Shown here one piece after another: positions 18,292 through 26,445 of a DNA stretch of 64,000 nt (positions are counted from its first letter, which is position 1; each line of letters opens with the position of its first letter). The stretch is from Pedobacter caeni (GTDB lineage: Bacteria > Bacteroidota > Bacteroidia > Sphingobacteriales > Sphingobacteriaceae): assembly GCF_900129215.1 (NCBI RefSeq), contig NZ_FQUQ01000003.1, positions 700,101 to 764,100 of the forward strand. The letters run 5' to 3'. The notes under the pieces were generated by a model that saw nothing but the letters and a program-made list of their open reading frames with translations, did no database searches and was not told where the DNA came from. The position numbers and the translations under genes were made by a program.

Positions 18292-19149
18292 ATGAAATAC
18301 ATTTTTATAAAACCTTTGCTGACTTATGCATTGGTACTGACCTCTTTGTTGGCCATAGCTCAGCAGCGGCACGCTCCTAAAGGTAGTCTGTTTATCATTG
18401 GTGGAGGGGATAAATCCCCTGAATTGATTCAGGAACTCATTAAAACAGCTGATATGAGCTCAAAGGATTATGTGGTGGTATTGCCCATGTCCAGCGGTTT
18501 TCCTGAGCAATCTTTTGCGGCGATTCAAAAGGAATTGTCTGTCGCTACCCGAAATCACATTAGCTGCCTGAATTTTGACGAAACAAAGGTGAACGACCGG
18601 AAGTGGCTGGATTCCTTAAGTAATGCCCGTCTGATTTATATTACGGGAGGTGATCAGAACCGCTTTATGAAAGTAGTGCTCCATACTCCGGTCTATCAGG
18701 CCATTCATCGGGCTTATCAGAATGGGTCAACAATTGGGGGGACGAGTGCAGGAGCTGCAGTGATGAGTAAGTATATGATTACCGGAGAACAATTGCTTGG
18801 AGATACCGCCTATAAGGCAACATTTGATCAGTTACGCTTTGGGAATGTGGAATTTCAGGAAGGACTTGGCCTACTGGATTCTGTGATCATCGACCAGCAC
18901 TTTGTAAAACGTAGCAGGTACAACCGCCTGATCTCGGCTTTGGCTGCTCATCCGGGTTTTGATTGTATTGGTATTGACGAAGGGACTGCCATCATCGTGA
19001 AACAGAAAAAGATCAGGGTAGCCGGAGAAAGTCAGGTGCTGAGGATTGCCCAGCCCCAAAAACTGAAGATCACAAAATCAAAACATCTTAAAATGGAAGG
19101 TTTGCAGTTCAGCCTGTATACAGAAGGAGATACCTTTTATACGAAATAA
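18292..19149 (+). CDS. cphB: Secreted cyanophycinase (peptidase S51)
   Basis: 285 residues with a signal peptide (ends SLLAIAQQ). S51 signature: GTSAGA with the catalytic Ser at 152, then GLGLLDSVIIDQHF with His 203, and GIDEGTA with Glu 230. The conserved cluster around D201, Q202, R207, R209 and R212 matches the pocket that binds the Asp-Arg unit in CphB as I recall it. This favours true cyanophycinase over the dipeptidase PepE branch. It would release beta-Asp-Arg dipeptides outside the cytoplasm, which the adjacent isoaspartyl peptidase can hydrolyse. Last gene of the sigma-FecR-SusCD operon. Being exported resembles extracellular CphE rather than cytosolic CphB. Confidence 0.88.
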   Translation: MKYIFIKPLLTYALVLTSLLAIAQQRHAPKGSLFIIGGGDKSPELIQELIKTADMSSKDYVVVLPMSSGFPEQSFAAIQKELSVATRNHISCLNFDETKVNDRKWLDSLSNARLIYITGGDQNRFMKVVLHTPVYQAIHRAYQNGSTIGGTSAGAAVMSKYMITGEQLLGDTAYKATFDQLRFGNVEFQEGLGLLDSVIIDQHFVKRSRYNRLISALAAHPGFDCIGIDEGTAIIVKQKKIRVAGESQVLRIAQPQKLKITKSKHLKMEGLQFSLYTEGDTFYTK

Positions 19150-19166
19150 AGAATAGCTAAGCTGGG

Positions 19167-19646
19167 TTACAGCAGGTGTGCAAACACTTTGCTGTGCCAG
19201 CTTTGTTCAAAAGGAACTTCCCATTTTGTCTGGAACTCTTCCAGTGTCTGAACGAGGTTGTTAAATACAACCGTCTTTGGCCCCACCTTTTTAATGCTCA
19301 CCAGGGTCTCAAAATCTTCTTTATTCGTGACCACTACTTTGCCCTCTACTTTGTAGGCCATATTGAACCTGTCGAAAAGATCTACGTTATATTCCTGTTC
19401 GATTTCTTTGATGATCCTTACAGAAGAATCGATAGAACATCCGGTCACGCCGGCTGTGGCTTCATCTACCGTAAATACCAGGAAGAAATGATGTAGTACT
19501 TCGGCTTTAGCATTCAGCTGATGGCCATGTGCTTTCCATTGCGCTGTAAAATCATTCAGCTTTTGCTGAATTGACGCTACTTCGCTGTCAGTAAACGGAC
19601 GATTGCTTTGGTATACCCAAACTTTTGATTGTGGAGAAAAAGTCAT
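19167..19646 (-). CDS. Conserved hypothetical protein, often annotated in Bacteroidota as 'ABC transporter ATPase'
   Basis: 159 residues, soluble, no signal peptide. It starts FSPQSKVWVYQSNRPFTDSE and contains HHFFLVFTVDEATAGVTGCS. I recognise it as the small family that carries the misleading name ABC transporter ATPase in Bacteroidota. It has no Walker A or signature motif, so it is not an ABC ATPase. Function unknown. A TAAATTTG element on the minus strand (19651-19658), 4 nt before the start, resembles a -7 box but would leave almost no leader. It is convergent with the cyanophycin operon. Confidence 0.75.
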   Translation of the reverse strand: MTFSPQSKVWVYQSNRPFTDSEVASIQQKLNDFTAQWKAHGHQLNAKAEVLHHFFLVFTVDEATAGVTGCSIDSSVRIIKEIEQEYNVDLFDRFNMAYKVEGKVVVTNKEDFETLVSIKKVGPKTVVFNNLVQTLEEFQTKWEVPFEQSWHSKVFAHLL

Positions 19647-19697
19647 ACTTCAAATTTAGTAAATTATTTAAATTGATTTTTCTAAAATAGGAACGTG

Positions 19698-20180
19698 ATG
19701 GAAAAGTTTACATTAAACTTAAGAATATGCCTTTGCGCATTGTCATGCGTTATATTGATGGCTTTTTCTGCCGAAGTAATTCTGGATGAGGAGCTTGCTA
19801 ACCTGCAAAAAAAGCTGTGTGAACATTACGATAGCAGCAGGGAGGAAAAAGAAGTGACACGCTATGAATTAAATGTTACCAACAGTGGCTTCTGCCGGTA
19901 TAAGCGTTATTTTGCCAGTGGAAAGGTAGAGTATTTTTCTTTTAACCTCGTTAAATTTAAAGAATTAGCGTATACCGGAGCTGATCAGGTTGGCGACCTC
20001 TTTCTGCATACAAAAGGAGAAGATGTGATCGTTCAGACTTATAATGATAAAAAAGGCGGGGATGTCGACAGCATGGCCTGTTATATGTCTATCCCTGTGA
20101 AAAATATGGCCGCTCAGGATGTGTCGGACCTTTCCGCGCGGCTGATTAAAATGAATGCACAGCTATCGGCTCAAAAATAG
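19698..20180 (+). CDS. Secreted protein of unknown function
   Basis: 160 residues with a hydrophobic N-terminus (ICLCALSCVILMAFSAE) that reads as a signal peptide. The mature part is small, charged and mixed alpha/beta. I recognise no family. I use ATG 19698; the upstream GTG at 19695 is adjacent and less likely. Its last 35 bp overlap, tail to tail, the end of the MBL-fold gene on the opposite strand. That overlap is unusually long for this window but both frames look genuine. Confidence 0.6.
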   Translation: MEKFTLNLRICLCALSCVILMAFSAEVILDEELANLQKKLCEHYDSSREEKEVTRYELNVTNSGFCRYKRYFASGKVEYFSFNLVKFKELAYTGADQVGDLFLHTKGEDVIVQTYNDKKGGDVDSMACYMSIPVKNMAAQDVSDLSARLIKMNAQLSAQK

Positions 20181-20943
20181 TGTAAACTTCTGTTTCCACA
20201 TACCTGGAGGCTACAATGATCTCCGTTCCATTGGCATGTTCCTTAAATAAGTTTTGGACCAGATCCGGGCAATTGTTGTCTTTGGAAAGGTGCGATAACA
20301 ACAGGTGGCTCATAAACGAAGGTTTATGGGTTGTAAAAAGCTCCAGCGACTGCTTATTGGACAAGTGACCCATTCCTCCGCTGATGCGTTTTTTCAGAAA
20401 GTAAGGATAGGCGCTCTTTTCTAAAAGGGCGTCGTCGTAATTGGTTTCCAGAAATGCGGCATGGCATTGCTGGAAATGAGCAGTCAGCTCTTCACAAACG
20501 GCTCCAAGGTCGGTAAAGATACCCACTTTGGTTGCTCCGCAGGAAACCATAAAGCTATGAGGTTCTGCTGCATCATGCAGTTTCAGAAAGCTACTGACAT
20601 TCAGGTCTCCAATCAGTATGCTCTGGTGACTGAAAAGCGTCCGGATCAGATCAGACCTCAGGTTAAACTTACAGCCTCTCAAAGTGCCAGGAGTGATGTA
20701 CACCGGTAAATTATATTTAGAAGACAAAGTAGAAAGCCCCTTGATATGGTCGGTATGTTCATGAGAAATGAAAATGGCTTTTACCTTATCCATGCTCAGT
20801 CCCAGTCTGGACATTCTCTTTTCAGTTTCCCTGCAGGAGATGCCAGCGTCAATCAGCACTGCTTCCCTGTCGTTACCAACATAGTAGCAGTTGCCGTTAC
20901 TTCCCGAATTCAGAGAGGCGATATAGAGGTCATTACAAGCCAT
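20146..20943 (-). CDS. MBL-fold metallo-hydrolase (YycJ/WalJ-like)
   Basis: 265 residues. It starts MACNDLYIASLNSGSNGNCYYVG, which is the family's usual N-terminus, so I prefer ATG at 20943 over a TTG at 20967. The metal-binding motif HEHTDHIKG is present, and later DAAEPHSFMVSC, ETNYDD and GHLSNKQS supply further metal and substrate residues. The family is single-domain, cytoplasmic, and related to YycJ (WalJ), implicated in coordinating DNA replication and cell wall in Firmicutes. Its role in Bacteroidota is not established. The start overlaps the end of the upstream Fe-S protein gene by 11 bp, indicating an operon. Confidence 0.85.
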   Translation of the reverse strand: MACNDLYIASLNSGSNGNCYYVGNDREAVLIDAGISCRETEKRMSRLGLSMDKVKAIFISHEHTDHIKGLSTLSSKYNLPVYITPGTLRGCKFNLRSDLIRTLFSHQSILIGDLNVSSFLKLHDAAEPHSFMVSCGATKVGIFTDLGAVCEELTAHFQQCHAAFLETNYDDALLEKSAYPYFLKKRISGGMGHLSNKQSLELFTTHKPSFMSHLLLSHLSKDNNCPDLVQNLFKEHANGTEIIVASRYVETEVYTIFEPIAVHSF

Positions 20944-21733
20944 TTGCCCTTGCGGTAATTTCTGCAATGTCCAATACCTGAACGTTTTTGTCCTGATCTT
21001 TCAGTTTCACACCATCGCGAAGCATGGTCATACAGAAAGGACATGAAGCCGCAATCACCTGTGGCTGGGTTTCCAATGCTTCTTCAATTCTTTCAATGTT
21101 GATGTCTTTGTTCCCTTTTTCAGGCTCTTTAAACATCTGGGCACCACCGGCACCACAGCACAATCCGTTAGACTTGCAGCGTTTCATCTCTACGAGTTGG
21201 GCATCCAGCGCTTCGAGCGCTTTACGCGGAGCTTCATAGACATCGTTTCCACGGCCTAAATAACAAGGGTCATGATAAGTGATCTTTCTGCCTTTAAAAC
21301 TCTCTCCACCCTCTGCTTTCAGCTTCCCGTCATTAATCAGGTCCTGAATCAGTTGGGTATGGTGGATCACTTCATAGGTTCCGCCAAGACCAGGATATTC
21401 ATTTTTGATGGTATTGAAACAATGAGGACATCCGGTAACGATCTTTTTGATGTTATATGCGTTGAGCACTTCTATATTGGTCATGGCCTGCATCTGGAAC
21501 AGGAATTCATTTCCGGCACGTTTTGCGGGATCTCCGGTGCAGCTTTCTTCCGTTCCAAGAACGGCATATTTCATGCCTACATGGTGCAGGATCTTGCAGA
21601 TATCACGAGTCGTTTTCTGCGCCCTTTCATCATAACTTCCGGCACAACCTACCCAAAACAGGATTTCAGGTTCTTCGCCTTTGGCTAACAGTTCTGCCAT
21701 TGTTGGCACTTCAAAATTTAGTTGCTCGCTCAT
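20933..21733 (-). CDS. (Fe-S)-binding protein with CCG domains (HdrB/GlpC/LutA-like)
   Basis: 266 residues. Two cysteine-rich CCG-type domains are visible: C-T-G-D-P-A-K-R and TGCPHCFNTIKNEYP in the first half, and CCGAGGAQMFKEPEKG with ASCPFCMTML in the second. Such domains bind a Fe-S cluster in heterodisulfide-reductase-like or lactate/glycerol-3-phosphate oxidation complexes. The upstream gene, 31 bp away, encodes a membrane ferredoxin-type partner. Together they look like an electron-transfer module to quinone; the electron donor is unknown. No catalytic flavoprotein subunit is in the window. Confidence 0.85.
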   Translation of the reverse strand: MSEQLNFEVPTMAELLAKGEEPEILFWVGCAGSYDERAQKTTRDICKILHHVGMKYAVLGTEESCTGDPAKRAGNEFLFQMQAMTNIEVLNAYNIKKIVTGCPHCFNTIKNEYPGLGGTYEVIHHTQLIQDLINDGKLKAEGGESFKGRKITYHDPCYLGRGNDVYEAPRKALEALDAQLVEMKRCKSNGLCCGAGGAQMFKEPEKGNKDINIERIEEALETQPQVIAASCPFCMTMLRDGVKLKDQDKNVQVLDIAEITARANGL

Positions 21734-21764
21734 CTTAGCTCTAATATCAGATTTAATATTTTGA

Positions 21765-23060
21765 TTAACTTTCTTTGGCCCAGTTCAACCGGTCTGCCGG
21801 AGAATATTTCCATGGGGCACCATTGTTTTCAATATTGCCCAGCATGGCATTGATGCTGGCCGGAGCCTGCGACTCTTCCATCACCGCATATCTTCTCAGT
21901 TCGGTAATGATGGCCAAAGGATCAATATTGATCGGACAGGCTTGTGTACAGGCATTACAACTGGTACAAGCCCATATTTCTTCTCTGCTGATATAGCTGT
22001 CGATTAATGATTTTCCGTCATCAAATCCGTTTCCGGTTTTATCAATATTTTTTCCTACTTCCTCCAGCCTGTCGCGGGTATCCATCATGATCTTACGCGG
22101 GGAAAGTAGTTTTCCCGTGATGTTTGCCGGACAAACAGAAGTACACCTTCCACACTCTGTGCAGGTATAGGCGTTCATCAGGTTTACCCAGGTCAGGTCG
22201 TTCACGTCCTTAGCCCCGAATTTGCCGGCTTCAGCCTCAGGGGGCGTAAAGGAAGGATCTAACATTGCTTTTACTTCGTTGGTTACACTTTGCATATTGC
22301 TGAATTCCCCTTTAGGCTCCAGATTGGAGAAATAGGTGTTTGGAAAAGCAAACATGATGTGGAAGTGTTTCGAGTAAGGCAGGTAGTTTAAAAAGCCGAA
22401 TATTCCGACAATGTGGAACCACCAGCATCCTCTTTCTATCGCAATCAATGCGCCTTCAGTATTCGGTAAAAGGTTCATCAGGAACTGACTCACCGGGAAA
22501 GACCCTACAGTAGTATAATGTGCGGCACCCATGGCCTGTAATTTAGCATCTGCGGCATTCATGACTAAGAAAGCCGTCATCAACAGGATCTCTGTGATCA
22601 GGATATAATTGGCATCAGATTTAGGCCAGCCTTTCATCTCTACCCCACTAAACCTTTTCAGTTTGATGATGTTTCTTCTTATCAGGAAGATGGCACAACC
22701 GAGCCATACCCCCAGTGCAAGGATTTCAAAAGAAGCAATCAGAAAATTATACAAAGCGCCCATGCCGCCGAAAACACGGTGGGTACCGAAAATACCGTCG
22801 ATCATGATCTCCAATACTTCAATATTGATGATCACAAAGCCTGCATAAACGATTAAATGCAGAAAGGCAGGGATAGGGCGAAAGAACATTTTCGTCTGTC
22901 CAAGCGCAACTTTGACCATGGTCATCATTCTTTTTTGCGGTTGATCGGTTCTGTTTGCCGCCTTTCCAATACGGATGTTGCGGATAACTTTCTTTAAGTT
23001 ATAACTGAACAAGGCGACCCCCGCCAATGCAATTGCTATAAATAGGATTTGTAACACCAT
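21765..23060 (-). CDS. Membrane-bound 4Fe-4S electron-transfer protein (HdrE/HdrC-like fusion)
   Basis: 431 residues. The N-terminal half has several membrane helices (first at about residues 1-22, others around 70-90, 105-127, 155-172 and 210-225) with histidines suited to haem ligation. The C-terminal half carries two CxxCxxCxxxCP motifs at about 300-311 (CTECGRCTSVCP) and 365-376 (CTSCNACTQACP), each expected to bind a 4Fe-4S cluster. The arrangement resembles NarI-like cytochrome b fused to HdrC. It forms an operon with the CCG-domain protein and the MBL hydrolase downstream. Predicted to pass electrons between the CCG protein and the quinone pool. Confidence 0.85.
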   Translation of the reverse strand: MVLQILFIAIALAGVALFSYNLKKVIRNIRIGKAANRTDQPQKRMMTMVKVALGQTKMFFRPIPAFLHLIVYAGFVIINIEVLEIMIDGIFGTHRVFGGMGALYNFLIASFEILALGVWLGCAIFLIRRNIIKLKRFSGVEMKGWPKSDANYILITEILLMTAFLVMNAADAKLQAMGAAHYTTVGSFPVSQFLMNLLPNTEGALIAIERGCWWFHIVGIFGFLNYLPYSKHFHIMFAFPNTYFSNLEPKGEFSNMQSVTNEVKAMLDPSFTPPEAEAGKFGAKDVNDLTWVNLMNAYTCTECGRCTSVCPANITGKLLSPRKIMMDTRDRLEEVGKNIDKTGNGFDDGKSLIDSYISREEIWACTSCNACTQACPINIDPLAIITELRRYAVMEESQAPASINAMLGNIENNGAPWKYSPADRLNWAKES

Positions 23061-23175
23061 TTTTCTGAAGATCTGTTATAGTGTTGCTAAGTTAAAACAA
23101 ATCCCGTAAAACAAATTACTATGCATGCATAAAATTTAAATTTAGACGGGTTTTAAATAAAATAAAAAGAATTAA

Positions 23176-23205
23176 TTTGTTTTTTGAAAAAAGACACTAC
23201 ATTTG
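23176..23205 (+). promoter_or_regulatory. Promoter of tRNA-Phe copy 1
   Basis: TTTG (23176-23179), an 18-nt spacer and TACATTTG (23198-23205), followed by GCAATCCCAAAC. The same elements with the same spacing precede tRNA-Phe copy 2. Confidence 0.8.
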
Positions 23206-23235
23206 CAATCCCAAACGAGGGGACAAGATTTAAAT

Positions 23236-23308
23236 GGTGCGGTAGCTCAGTCGGTAGAGCAAAGGACTGAAAATCCTTGTGTCGCCGGTTCGATCCCGGC
23301 CCACACCA
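23236..23308 (+). tRNA. tRNA-Phe (GAA), copy 1
   Basis: 73 nt with a complete cloverleaf: D arm GCTC/GAGC, anticodon stem AAGGA/TCCTT with loop CTGAAAA (anticodon GAA), T arm GCCGG-TTCGATC-CCGGC, discriminator A. CCA is not encoded (the next bases are CTTC). The acceptor stem GGTGCGG / CCACACC has a C5-A68 mismatch, identical in copy 2. Confidence 0.95.
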
Positions 23309-23314
23309 CTTCAA

Positions 23315-23346
23315 AAAGCTTCAGAGCAATCTGAGGCTTTCTTGTT
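23315..23346 (+). terminator. Terminator of tRNA-Phe copy 1
   Basis: AAAGCTTCAGA / TCTGAGGCTTT stem with one wobble pair and a GCAA tetraloop, followed by CTTGTTT. The equivalent hairpin after copy 2 has its wobble at a different pair and a GAAA loop. Such changes that keep pairing support a real structure. Confidence 0.8.
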
Positions 23347-23361
23347 TAGAATTATGGAAAT

Positions 23362-23447
23362 GGGGGGATACCAGAGTGGCCAAATGGGACAGACTGTAAC
23401 TCTGTTGTCGCAAGACTTCGAAGGTTCGAATCCTTCTCCCCCCACCA
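23362..23447 (+). tRNA. tRNA-Tyr (GTA)
   Basis: 86 nt including an encoded 3' CCA. Acceptor stem GGGGGGA / TCCCCCC, anticodon loop ACTGTAAC with anticodon GTA, a long class II variable arm (TCTGTTGTCGCAAGAC region), T arm GAAGG-TTCGAAT-CCTTC. It sits 53 bp after tRNA-Phe copy 1, beyond that gene's hairpin. Confidence 0.95.
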
Positions 23448-23614
23448 TTAATATTCCACAGAACCCTTCTCTTTATTCTCGGATTCTTTCTCTCTCCTTC
23501 ATGCATTTGTTTGTTTTCTAATGATTGAAACCTTGTTTTGAGTTCATTTGCAGCTCTTCTTATTGGCTTTTTCCATATCTTCCTTTTTTAATTACCAAAT
23601 AAAGAAATCTGATT

Positions 23615-25156
23615 ATGAAATACAGCTCAAAGGGACTTATTTTTAGTCTTTTCATCAGCTTGATTTTTACGTTTGATAGCTACGCACAGCAACAAAGGCC
23701 CAACATTATTGTTTTCCTTGTGGATGATATGGGCTGGCAGGATACTTCCGTCCCTTTCTGGACAGAAACAACACCCCTAAATAAGCGTTACCATACGCCG
23801 AATATGGAGCGCCTGGCAAAAGAAGGAATGAAATTTACGAATGCTTATGCCACTCCGGTATGTACACCGAGCAGGATCAGCATGCTTACCGGAATGAACG
23901 CAGCTCATCATAAAGTTACGAACTGGACCTCTCCCCAAAACAATGTATCCTCAGACAACGACGATGAACAGTTTTTACCGGCAAAATGGAACTATAGCGG
24001 CCTGAGTCCAAAAGCAGATGTACCCAATACCATTTATGCCACCCCTTTTCCCCAGCTCTTAAAAGATGCCGGATATTTTACCATCCATGTGGGTAAAGCA
24101 CATTGGGCATCTATAGGTACTGTGGGTGCGAGTCCTTATAACCTTGGTTTCATGGTCAATATTGGCGGCCATGCTGCCGGACATCCTCAAAGTTATTTAG
24201 CACAGGACTTCTATGGCAATAAACCGGGTAAAAATACCCTTCAATCTGTGCCGGATCTGGAAGAATATTATGGAACAGAAACATTCCTGACGGAGGCACT
24301 AACCCTCGAAGCACTGAAAACACTGGAAGCTCCGATCAGGAACAAACAACCTTTTTATCTGAATATGGCGCATTATGCCATTCATTCGCCCATTCAGGCC
24401 GACGAGCGTTTTTATCAAAAGTATATTGATGCCGGATTGCCTCCTGTAGAAGCAAAGTACGCCTCTTTAATAGAAGGGATGGACAAAAGCCTTGGAGACA
24501 TCATGGATTACCTGAAGGCTGAAAAAGCGGAGCAGAATACGGTTATTATCTTTATGAGTGACAATGGAGGTTTAAGTCTGGTACCACCGCGGGCTGGAAT
24601 TGCACATACTCAGAACTTGCCTTTAAAGGCTGGTAAAGGTTCTGTAAACGAAGGTGGGATCCGGGAACCCATGATCGTCAAATGGCCTGGTGTTGTGAAA
24701 CCTTCAGCAGTTGCCAGTCAATATGTGATCATAGAGGATTTCTTTCCAACAATACTGGAAATGGCTGGGCTGAAAAGTTATAAAACCCAGCAGGAAACAG
24801 ATGGCAGAAGTTTTGTTCCTGTTTTGAAGAACGCAGGGTTTAAGGATGATCAACGTGCTTTGTACTGGCATACCCCAAATAAATGGGTGCCTCAGGACGG
24901 ACCAGGGATTAATTATAAAAGCGCAATCAGACAAGGTGACTGGAAGCTCATTTATAACATGCGTGATGGCAGTACAGAGCTTTATAACCTGAAAGACGAT
25001 ATTGGGGAGCAAAAGAACCAGACTGATGCCCATCCGGAAAAGGTTCGGGCCCTGGCCACAAAACTGGGAATTCAACTGAAAGCCTGGGATGCACCGATGC
25101 CACTCGTTAAACAGAGTGGCAAAGCAGTGGCCATGCCCGGTCAGGCAGGGAATTGA
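23615..25156 (+). CDS. Secreted sulfatase (formylglycine-dependent)
   Basis: 513 residues with a signal peptide (ends DSYAQQ). The N-terminal metal site is FLVDDMG (D37, D38). The active-site motif CTPSR begins at C83, which a formylglycine-generating enzyme would convert. HVGKAHW and MSDNGG supply further active-site residues. The C-terminal subdomain has LYNLKDDIGEQKN. It removes sulfate esters from a sulfated substrate, most likely a polysaccharide in the periplasm or at the surface. The substrate cannot be told. No modifying enzyme or SusCD pair is adjacent. A Crp-like regulator follows within 20 bp and may be co-transcribed. Confidence 0.92.
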   Translation: MKYSSKGLIFSLFISLIFTFDSYAQQQRPNIIVFLVDDMGWQDTSVPFWTETTPLNKRYHTPNMERLAKEGMKFTNAYATPVCTPSRISMLTGMNAAHHKVTNWTSPQNNVSSDNDDEQFLPAKWNYSGLSPKADVPNTIYATPFPQLLKDAGYFTIHVGKAHWASIGTVGASPYNLGFMVNIGGHAAGHPQSYLAQDFYGNKPGKNTLQSVPDLEEYYGTETFLTEALTLEALKTLEAPIRNKQPFYLNMAHYAIHSPIQADERFYQKYIDAGLPPVEAKYASLIEGMDKSLGDIMDYLKAEKAEQNTVIIFMSDNGGLSLVPPRAGIAHTQNLPLKAGKGSVNEGGIREPMIVKWPGVVKPSAVASQYVIIEDFFPTILEMAGLKSYKTQQETDGRSFVPVLKNAGFKDDQRALYWHTPNKWVPQDGPGINYKSAIRQGDWKLIYNMRDGSTELYNLKDDIGEQKNQTDAHPEKVRALATKLGIQLKAWDAPMPLVKQSGKAVAMPGQAGN

Positions 25157-25175
25157 AAAACTGAACCTATCTTTG

Positions 25176-25754
25176 ATGCAAAATAAAATAATGATTGAAC
25201 TGCTTTTGGAATGCCTCAAAGATGATTTTGAGTTCTCTTTGGAGGAGTTCTCAACGATTGAAAGACATTTTGTTTTCTATAAAAAAAGGAAAAGAGATTT
25301 TCTGCTGAAAGAAGGGGGCCAGTCTGCCGACTACTTTCTTCTGCTGGATGGTTATGCCCGTACCTTCTACCTTTCAGAAGCCGGAACGGAGGTGACCATT
25401 GAGTTGCTGGGAAAAGGAGAGTTTGCAGCTTCTATGTACAGCATCTTAAAAGGAGCACCTTCTTTTGAAAATATTCAGTGCATCACGGATTGCCTGGTTT
25501 GTAAAATTGCGGAACCTTCCTTTGAAGCTTTATCCTTAAAGGATCCAAGGTGGATCAGGTTCGGAATGAAACACCTCAAACAGGCATTGCTGAAAAAAGA
25601 AGAGCGGATTCTGAGCTTTGGGAAATTAAAAGGAAAAGCACGATACGCTAAACTGATTGCCGAAAAGCCTGATTTCATCCATCATATTCCTGTTCAGTAC
25701 CTGGCTTCTTATTTGGGGATGAAACCTGAATCTTTAAGCCGGATCAGAAGCTAA
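25176..25754 (+). CDS. Crp/Fnr-family transcriptional regulator
   Basis: About 192 residues. The cyclic-nucleotide-binding-like beta roll covers about residues 25-125 (DYFLLLDGYARTFYLSEAG, TIELLGKGEFAAS). The short C-terminal helix-turn-helix ends with IPVQYLASYLGMKPESLSRI, the usual ending of Bacteroidota Crp-like proteins. The start is ATG 25176 or 25191; a longer frame back into the sulfatase gene is only an open frame. No Fnr cysteines are seen, so it is not an obvious Fe-S oxygen sensor. It lies 19 bp after the sulfatase stop and may regulate it or be carried along with it. Confidence 0.85.
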   Translation: MQNKIMIELLLECLKDDFEFSLEEFSTIERHFVFYKKRKRDFLLKEGGQSADYFLLLDGYARTFYLSEAGTEVTIELLGKGEFAASMYSILKGAPSFENIQCITDCLVCKIAEPSFEALSLKDPRWIRFGMKHLKQALLKKEERILSFGKLKGKARYAKLIAEKPDFIHHIPVQYLASYLGMKPESLSRIRS

Positions 25755-25869
25755 GGGTTATTTTACTAACAATTGTCATTTTTTAGATCCAGAGTTATGC
25801 CTTGGTTTGCAGGAGGAAAGGCTATGTTCATTGACCTCAAGAAAAGAACACTAATAAAGGAATAACGAA

Positions 25870-26265
25870 ATGGAAAAATTTGATAGAAAAACACCAGCTT
25901 CTGCGGTGGGATATTTTAGAGATTGCCTGAAAAATGGAGATGTGAATGCAGCTGTGAAATGCTTTGATGCTCAAGGGTTGTATATAGACCGTACAGGTAA
26001 AGAAATGAGAACCCCTGCTGACATCAGGATGGCGATGGAAAGCCTATGTCTGCTGAAGCCTTTAATCGTAGGAGCAGTGGCACATATTACCCTGGTTGAT
26101 GACCTTGCCTTTTGGTTGGATAAATGGGTAATGAGCGGAAAAACTCGTGATGGTCATCTGATCGAGATGAATGGGCATACCTCCTGTATTTTAAAGAGAA
26201 ATGAAGCTGGAATCTGGTTGTGGCTGATAGACAATCCTTTCGGATCGGCAATTTTGGGAAATTAA
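25870..26265 (+). CDS. SnoaL/NTF2-fold protein (DUF4440-like)
   Basis: 131 residues, no signal peptide. The pattern is typical of the NTF2-like fold: N-terminal helices (ASAVGYFRDCLKNGDVNAAVKCF), then strands DAQGLYIDRTG, HITLVDDLAFWLDKW and HTSCILKRNEAGIWLWLIDNPFG. Such proteins are small ligand-binding or isomerase-like domains and the specific role is unknown. It stands alone between the Crp gene and tRNA-Phe copy 2. Confidence 0.75.
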   Translation: MEKFDRKTPASAVGYFRDCLKNGDVNAAVKCFDAQGLYIDRTGKEMRTPADIRMAMESLCLLKPLIVGAVAHITLVDDLAFWLDKWVMSGKTRDGHLIEMNGHTSCILKRNEAGIWLWLIDNPFGSAILGN

Positions 26266-26305
26266 CCTTATGAAATCTCTATTTTAAATTATTTTCAAAA
26301 AAGAT

Positions 26306-26335
26306 TTTGTTTTTAGAAAAAAGACCCTACATTTG
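26306..26335 (+). promoter_or_regulatory. Promoter of tRNA-Phe copy 2
   Basis: TTTG (26306-26309), 18-nt spacer, TACATTTG (26328-26335), then GCAATCCCAAAC. Same layout as copy 1. Confidence 0.8.
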
Positions 26336-26367
26336 CAATCCCAAACAATGGGACAAGATTTAAAAAC

Positions 26368-26440
26368 GGTGCGGTAGCTCAGTCGGTAGAGCAAAGGACT
26401 GAAAATCCTTGTGTCGCCGGTTCGATCCCGGCCCACACCA
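26368..26440 (+). tRNA. tRNA-Phe (GAA), copy 2
   Basis: Identical in sequence to copy 1 over all 73 nt, including the C5-A68 acceptor mismatch, with CCA again not encoded. Both copies look expressible because each has its own promoter and terminator. Confidence 0.95.
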
Positions 26441-26445
26441 CTTCA

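Larger units (their letters stand above)
23176..23346 (+). repeat. Promoter-tRNA-Phe-terminator unit, copy 1
   Basis: About 170 bp that recur at 26306-26477 with the same promoter, tRNA and hairpin. Homology covers the flanks (GAAAAAAGAC, ACATTTGCAATCCCAAAC, GGACAAGATTTAAA) and not only the tRNA. This is a duplication of the whole transcription unit. Confidence 0.85.

Noticed and set aside
19167..19646. ABC transporter ATPase function for the 159-residue protein
   Set aside because: No Walker A, Walker B or signature motif is present; the name is a known carry-over in databases.
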